DNA of 64,000 nt from Sorghum bicolor (Eukaryota > Streptophyta > Magnoliopsida > Poales > Poaceae). The stretch covers positions 12,255,106 to 12,319,105 of the forward strand of contig NC_012877.2 of assembly GCF_000003195.3 (NCBI RefSeq), given 5' to 3'. Positions 60,307 through 64,000 of the stretch are shown one piece after another; positions within the stretch are counted from its first letter, which is position 1, and each line of letters begins with the position of its first letter. The notes beneath the pieces are model-generated. The model did no database searches. It saw only the letters and a list, made by a program, of their open reading frames with translations, and was not told the origin of the DNA. A program made the position numbers and the translations under genes.

Positions 60307-62151
60307 CACTACTATAGATTTGGTCTTCACTGCCGGCTGCACCACTGCTGAATTTTTAAAAGTCGAGAGTGATAGTGCTTCCCGGCACAACACTATCATT
60401 TTTTGGGTTAAACTGGCAGTGATAGAGCCAACCGTAAGTAAAAATTGGGTTTTCACCATCGGTTCATATCACTATCAGTTTAAGCCACAAACCGGCAGCG
60501 ATATAGGGTCATCACTACCGGGTTTAACCCAGAACTGACATTAATATTATCACTATCGATTTGTGGCTTGCACCAGTGATATACAAAAAACTTCATAACT
60601 TTCTCATATGATGTCCGACAAAGATAAACTTTATATCAAATTTGTAGTACTCGACGAGATCTACAACTTTGTAGTACAAACTTTTTTAATTTAAGATTGT
60701 TTAGATATCTAAACATTTAAAATTTAGAATTTAATGACCTCGAATAGAGAAACTACTAACATGAAAATATTAGATCTCAAAAAGTTATACAACTTTTTAA
60801 TGTCAACTTTTTCATTTCAAATTATTAATGCTTCAAAATTCTATTTGAAATTATTTTGTGATGTTATTAAAAAAAATACTCATTTATCTTTTTAACCTCT
60901 GATTAAAATTTGTACCAAGTTTTTCTTCCTCATACTAACTTCAAATTTGATGATTTTTTTCTAAAATTTTTTAAAATCATGCTCTATCAGTTTATTTTGT
61001 TTTTAAAGCTATTATTATGTCCATCTTTTTATGTGACCATGTTTTGTCTATTTGAATTTTGAAATTCAGAAAAAGACAACTTCAATCGTGATTTTGAAAT
61101 ATTAAATGACTTTTGCTGAAAAAGTCATGAACATAAAACTTATAGAAAACTCATCAAGATTTACAGTTTTTATTTTAGTTATTTGCTCATCTGAGATTGT
61201 GGTAGTAACATTGTTCACAAAATTTACATATCTCTTGTAGTTCCATAAATTATAAGAGAGATATGTAAGACGTAAGATTTATGAACAATGTTACTACAAC
61301 AGTCTTGGATGAAGAAACTTCTAAAATGAAAGTTATAGATCTTGAAATTTTTTGAAACATTATATTTGACAACTTTTTCATTTAAAATCAACTTATGAAC
61401 GTTAATTAAATTTGAATTTCTCAAATTTAATTTAAAATTTAAATTTTCTAAACAAATGAAGAAACTCCCAAAATGTAAGTCATAGTCTCAGAAAGTTATA
61501 AAACTTTGTAGTTAATAACTTTTCGATTTGAAATCATCTTGTCAAGGAAAACTATGTTTGAATTCTCAAAAATTTGAAATTTGAATTTTTAAATGACCTC
61601 AGACGGATAAACAGCAAAATAAAAGTTGTAGATCTCAAAAAGTTATGAAACTTGTAGTTGACAATGTTTAAATTTAAAATCATCTTGTCATGGAAAATTA
61701 TGTTTGAATTTCTCAAATTTGATATTCAAATTTGGTAAATGACCTCGGTTGGAGAAACTACCAAAATGATAGTTGTAGATTTCGAAAAGTTATAAAACTT
61801 TATAGTTGATAACTTTTTCATTTGAATTCATTTAGGGTCTCAAATACTTATTTTAAAGTTAGATAAAAATAAAATGACTAGCATAACTATTCTAACTAGA
61901 CACAAACAAATGTGTAGGTAGAGTAGTTAGGGGACGAATGTGTAGAGCAGGAGGTCAGAGGTTTGAGTTCAGTGGGGCCTCTTTTGATATTAGAATTTTT
62001 TCCCTATTTTTAGGCTCCATTTTTAGAAACCACATCACTGTTCATTAGAACCAACAGTGATGTCAACTCCACAAGGTATGGTTCTGCCGGTTCAAAATCC
62101 GGCACTGAAGTGTAATTTGGAACCGGCACTGTTGCAGTGATCTAGGTAGTG
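60307..62151. mobile_element. Non-autonomous CACTA element
   Basis: 1845 bp, ends CACTACTATAGATTTGG and CTAGGTAGTG, with the target duplication AAT (60304-60306, 62152-62154). Subterminal repeats use CCGGCAGTGATA-type words (60330-60550 and 62040-62130). The middle (60720-61840) is a degenerate tandem array of ~100-150 bp units with AAAAAGTTATAAAACTTTGTAG and TTTTTCATTTGAAATCA. No transposase remains. Confidence 0.8.
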
Positions 62152-62154
62152 AAT

Positions 62155-62754
62155 GCTCAAAGTAGGTTTAGTGCTGTCTTAGCTAGTACATCGGATTTGG
62201 TCATATTAAATAAATGAAGGTTTACACAAGCCGATATCCCAAAAAAAAAACATATATTCTCAACCCCGTAGCTTGTAAACATGAGATTTCAACTAGAACA
62301 TGGAGATGACTACATGGAACAAAATTTAAACAATTAAACACAATTTTACCAAATGTGGTTTCCCTATGCTGAAGCTCAGCTCGTGGCCAATTCTGACTTC
62401 TGAAATAGTGAAGGAAACAAGAAGACGAAAATAACAATCGCTAAACTAGCATTTCCTGAAACAGCATATGAAAAAATGTTCAAAAAAAAAAGCATATGAA
62501 AAAGAATCAGGTACCCATTAATTAATAGGGTGTTTGCATTGGTTGGCACTTCATGCACGTCTAGTTTCCTGATTCAGTTCTTTAAACCATGCTTCTAAAC
62601 GAGTGATGACTCTGGTCTGAACAACTTAGCACCCACTCAGAGCAAAATTCCAATCCAGTCCCGCACATACCTATACTACTACTAGTTTATATTTGTCATC
62701 AAAGGAAAACTGAGAATTTAGAAAGAGGGTAAGCCTAGCATGGTGTAAGAGAAT
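62155..62754. other. Downstream flank of the MIR169 candidate, no gene seen
   Basis: AT-rich; it would contain the 3' part of the minus-strand miRNA transcript. No recognised feature. Confidence 0.3.
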
Positions 62755-62870
62755 CACTCACTTAGCCAAGAATGGATGCCATCATCCACATTTCATCCAT
62801 GACGATCCCTAGGCCTGCATCGATGAACAAAATAATGGAGATAGGCAAGCCATTCTTGGCTAAGGGAGAT
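62755..62870 (-). ncRNA. MIR169: Candidate MIR169 precursor
   Basis: On the minus strand a 5'-arm sequence at 62862-62842 begins UAGCCAAGAAUGG and ends UUGCCUA (21 nt with U at the 5' end). This is the miR169 family pattern, which in grasses includes members with the GAAUGG/GAAUGA variant. The 3' arm (62780-62761) reads GGCATCCATTCTTGGCTAAG and pairs with it over 15 perfect base pairs (CTTAGCCAAGAATGG). After those 15 pairs the duplex continues with a mismatch and a bulge. The loop is about 60 nt. miR169 targets NF-YA (HAP2) transcription-factor mRNAs. A TATA box lies 106 bp upstream. The plus-strand reading of the same palindrome fits the family less well. Not tested for expression. Confidence 0.75.
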
Positions 62871-62967
62871 AGGCTCCTCATCTCCATGTAAGGCTCCCCT
62901 CTTCTCTTGTTCGCACATCACTTATTGCACCTTGATTGGTTTGGCATTCAGGCAAACCTGCACCAAG

Positions 62968-62975
62968 TATTTATA
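62968..62975 (-). promoter_or_regulatory. TATA box for the MIR169 candidate
   Basis: Minus-strand TATAAATA in CATTATAAATACTTGG. The expected transcript start, about 30 bp on, is near 62940, some 75-80 bp before the mature sequence, a normal arrangement for plant MIR genes. Confidence 0.55.
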
Positions 62976-64000
62976 ATGTGGGCAAGAGGACGGATCACAG
63001 AGAGTGCGACCTTTGCCTCGGTTGCAATATGCATCACATGGCTCCGACCTTTGCCTCCATAGAGAATATATTCGATGGCAAGTAGTCTTTTCAAGAAAAT
63101 CCTAGCTTAGCCAAATTAGTACGTTCTGAGTGGATAAGAATGCATGCAGGAGATCTGCAATATGTCAATGCACACTAGCCACATGATTATTGATATTTAT
63201 ATTTTTCAGAAACGTTTGGAATTCTATTGTGTGACAATTGTAGTTCGTTGGACTGTCTTAATTAATTAGAGGCTAAATGACAAATCTTCCAATTGGATGA
63301 AAAATTGGGCATAAACTAAAGCACGACCATGGACCCGTTTAATTGCTAGGCTTGTATTCACTAGTAATTGCAGGCTTGTATTCATTAGTTATTTGAGTTC
63401 AATGTTTAACTATTGGAACATTAATTTCTGGATCAAAATCCAAACTCCTATTCACATTATGTAATGATCAAATTTTTTGGAGAGGTGCTCTCATGCAATG
63501 ATCAAATTGATAATTAAGGAGCTCTAATCGGCTTGTTATTATCTGTGATATTGTTGTGTGATTCTTATTCGTTGCAAGGGAAGTATATATAGCTAGGAAC
63601 CTAAAAGCATTGAGGTTAGGAAAAAAATAAAGTACTTATGCAAAAATGTTATTAATATATAACTTTGTAGCAAGAGCAAAGAGGTTCTCTGCAGGAACAA
63701 TCTTGCAAATGAATATTTTGCACACCATACTAAGAAAATATCATATAACATGCACCTTAATCAAAGGCACACAAACCTATTTTCTTCTTTTGATAAAATA
63801 AAATATTTTGTTTTAATAAGTTGGTCCTATAAGGGCTTCTCCAGTGGGCTAGGCAAACTGACTCATCGTCTGATGTAGCATACCCATGAATCGAGACTCA
63901 ACCACTGCACTAGGCGACTCATGAACAAGAGAGAAAATGAATTGACAAAATCACGAGTCGACGGTTGATGAATATAAACAACAATTTTGAAGGAGGGAAG
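62976..64000. other. Upstream flank of the MIR169 candidate, no gene seen
   Basis: No coding sequence recognised. The phrase GGGCTTCTCCAGTGGGCTAGG at about 63833 resembles one end of a MITE whose other end would lie past the window. Confidence 0.3.

Noticed and set aside
62755..62870. Plus-strand reading of the same palindrome as the miRNA
   Set aside because: The plus-strand arm reads AAGAATGGATGCC, further from the miR169 pattern, and the TATA box supports the minus strand.

Overview
This is a plant nuclear window, almost certainly from a panicoid grass and plausibly Sorghum or a close relative. The grounds are GT-AG introns, grass-type MITEs (Stowaway and Tourist types, and a 43.1-43.4 kb MITE of the kind common in sorghum), nested CACTA and LTR elements, and a grass-like miR169 hairpin. 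I cannot run searches, so the species call is inference.

Layout. 1-8767: a Ty3/gypsy LTR retrotransposon read on the minus strand. It has a tRNA-Asp primer site and carries two retropepsin-like ORFs but no visible reverse transcriptase or integrase. It lies in tandem: the LTR at 1170-2448 is shared with a second unit that runs off the left edge. 8768-17023: an old minus-strand CACTA (En/Spm) transposon whose TnpA-like gene is interrupted by that retrotransposon. 17024-18926: intergenic DNA with a Stowaway MITE and poly(A)-tailed retroposon remnants. 18927-31133: a second CACTA element on the plus strand, bounded by a TGC target duplication. It carries a GRF zinc-finger/membrane-segment gene, a TnpD transposase, and a long gene joining a TnpA-like region to a Ulp1-type protease. 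All three are broken, mainly by single-base stop codons. 31134-35312: flank, a Tourist-like MITE and a GC-rich segment.

Two conserved host genes follow, arranged head to head. A LARP6-type La-related protein is on the minus strand (35313-42665, 10 coding exons, 489 codons). OEP37, the chloroplast outer-envelope pore protein, is on the plus strand (49631-57261, 6 exons, 336 codons). Both open reading frames join cleanly across the splice sites. Their introns and the ~7 kb between them are crowded with MITEs, including a three-deep nest at 47849-49300. A LINE fragment sits 49 bp upstream of an OEP37 splice acceptor.

57262-64000: a truncated retroposon with a 16-bp duplication, a ~101-bp tandem repeat, a non-autonomous CACTA element (60307-62151, TSD AAT), and a candidate MIR169 gene on the minus strand (hairpin 62755-62870) with a TATA box at the expected distance.

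Only the two host genes and the miRNA look functional; nearly everything else is transposon sequence at different stages of decay.
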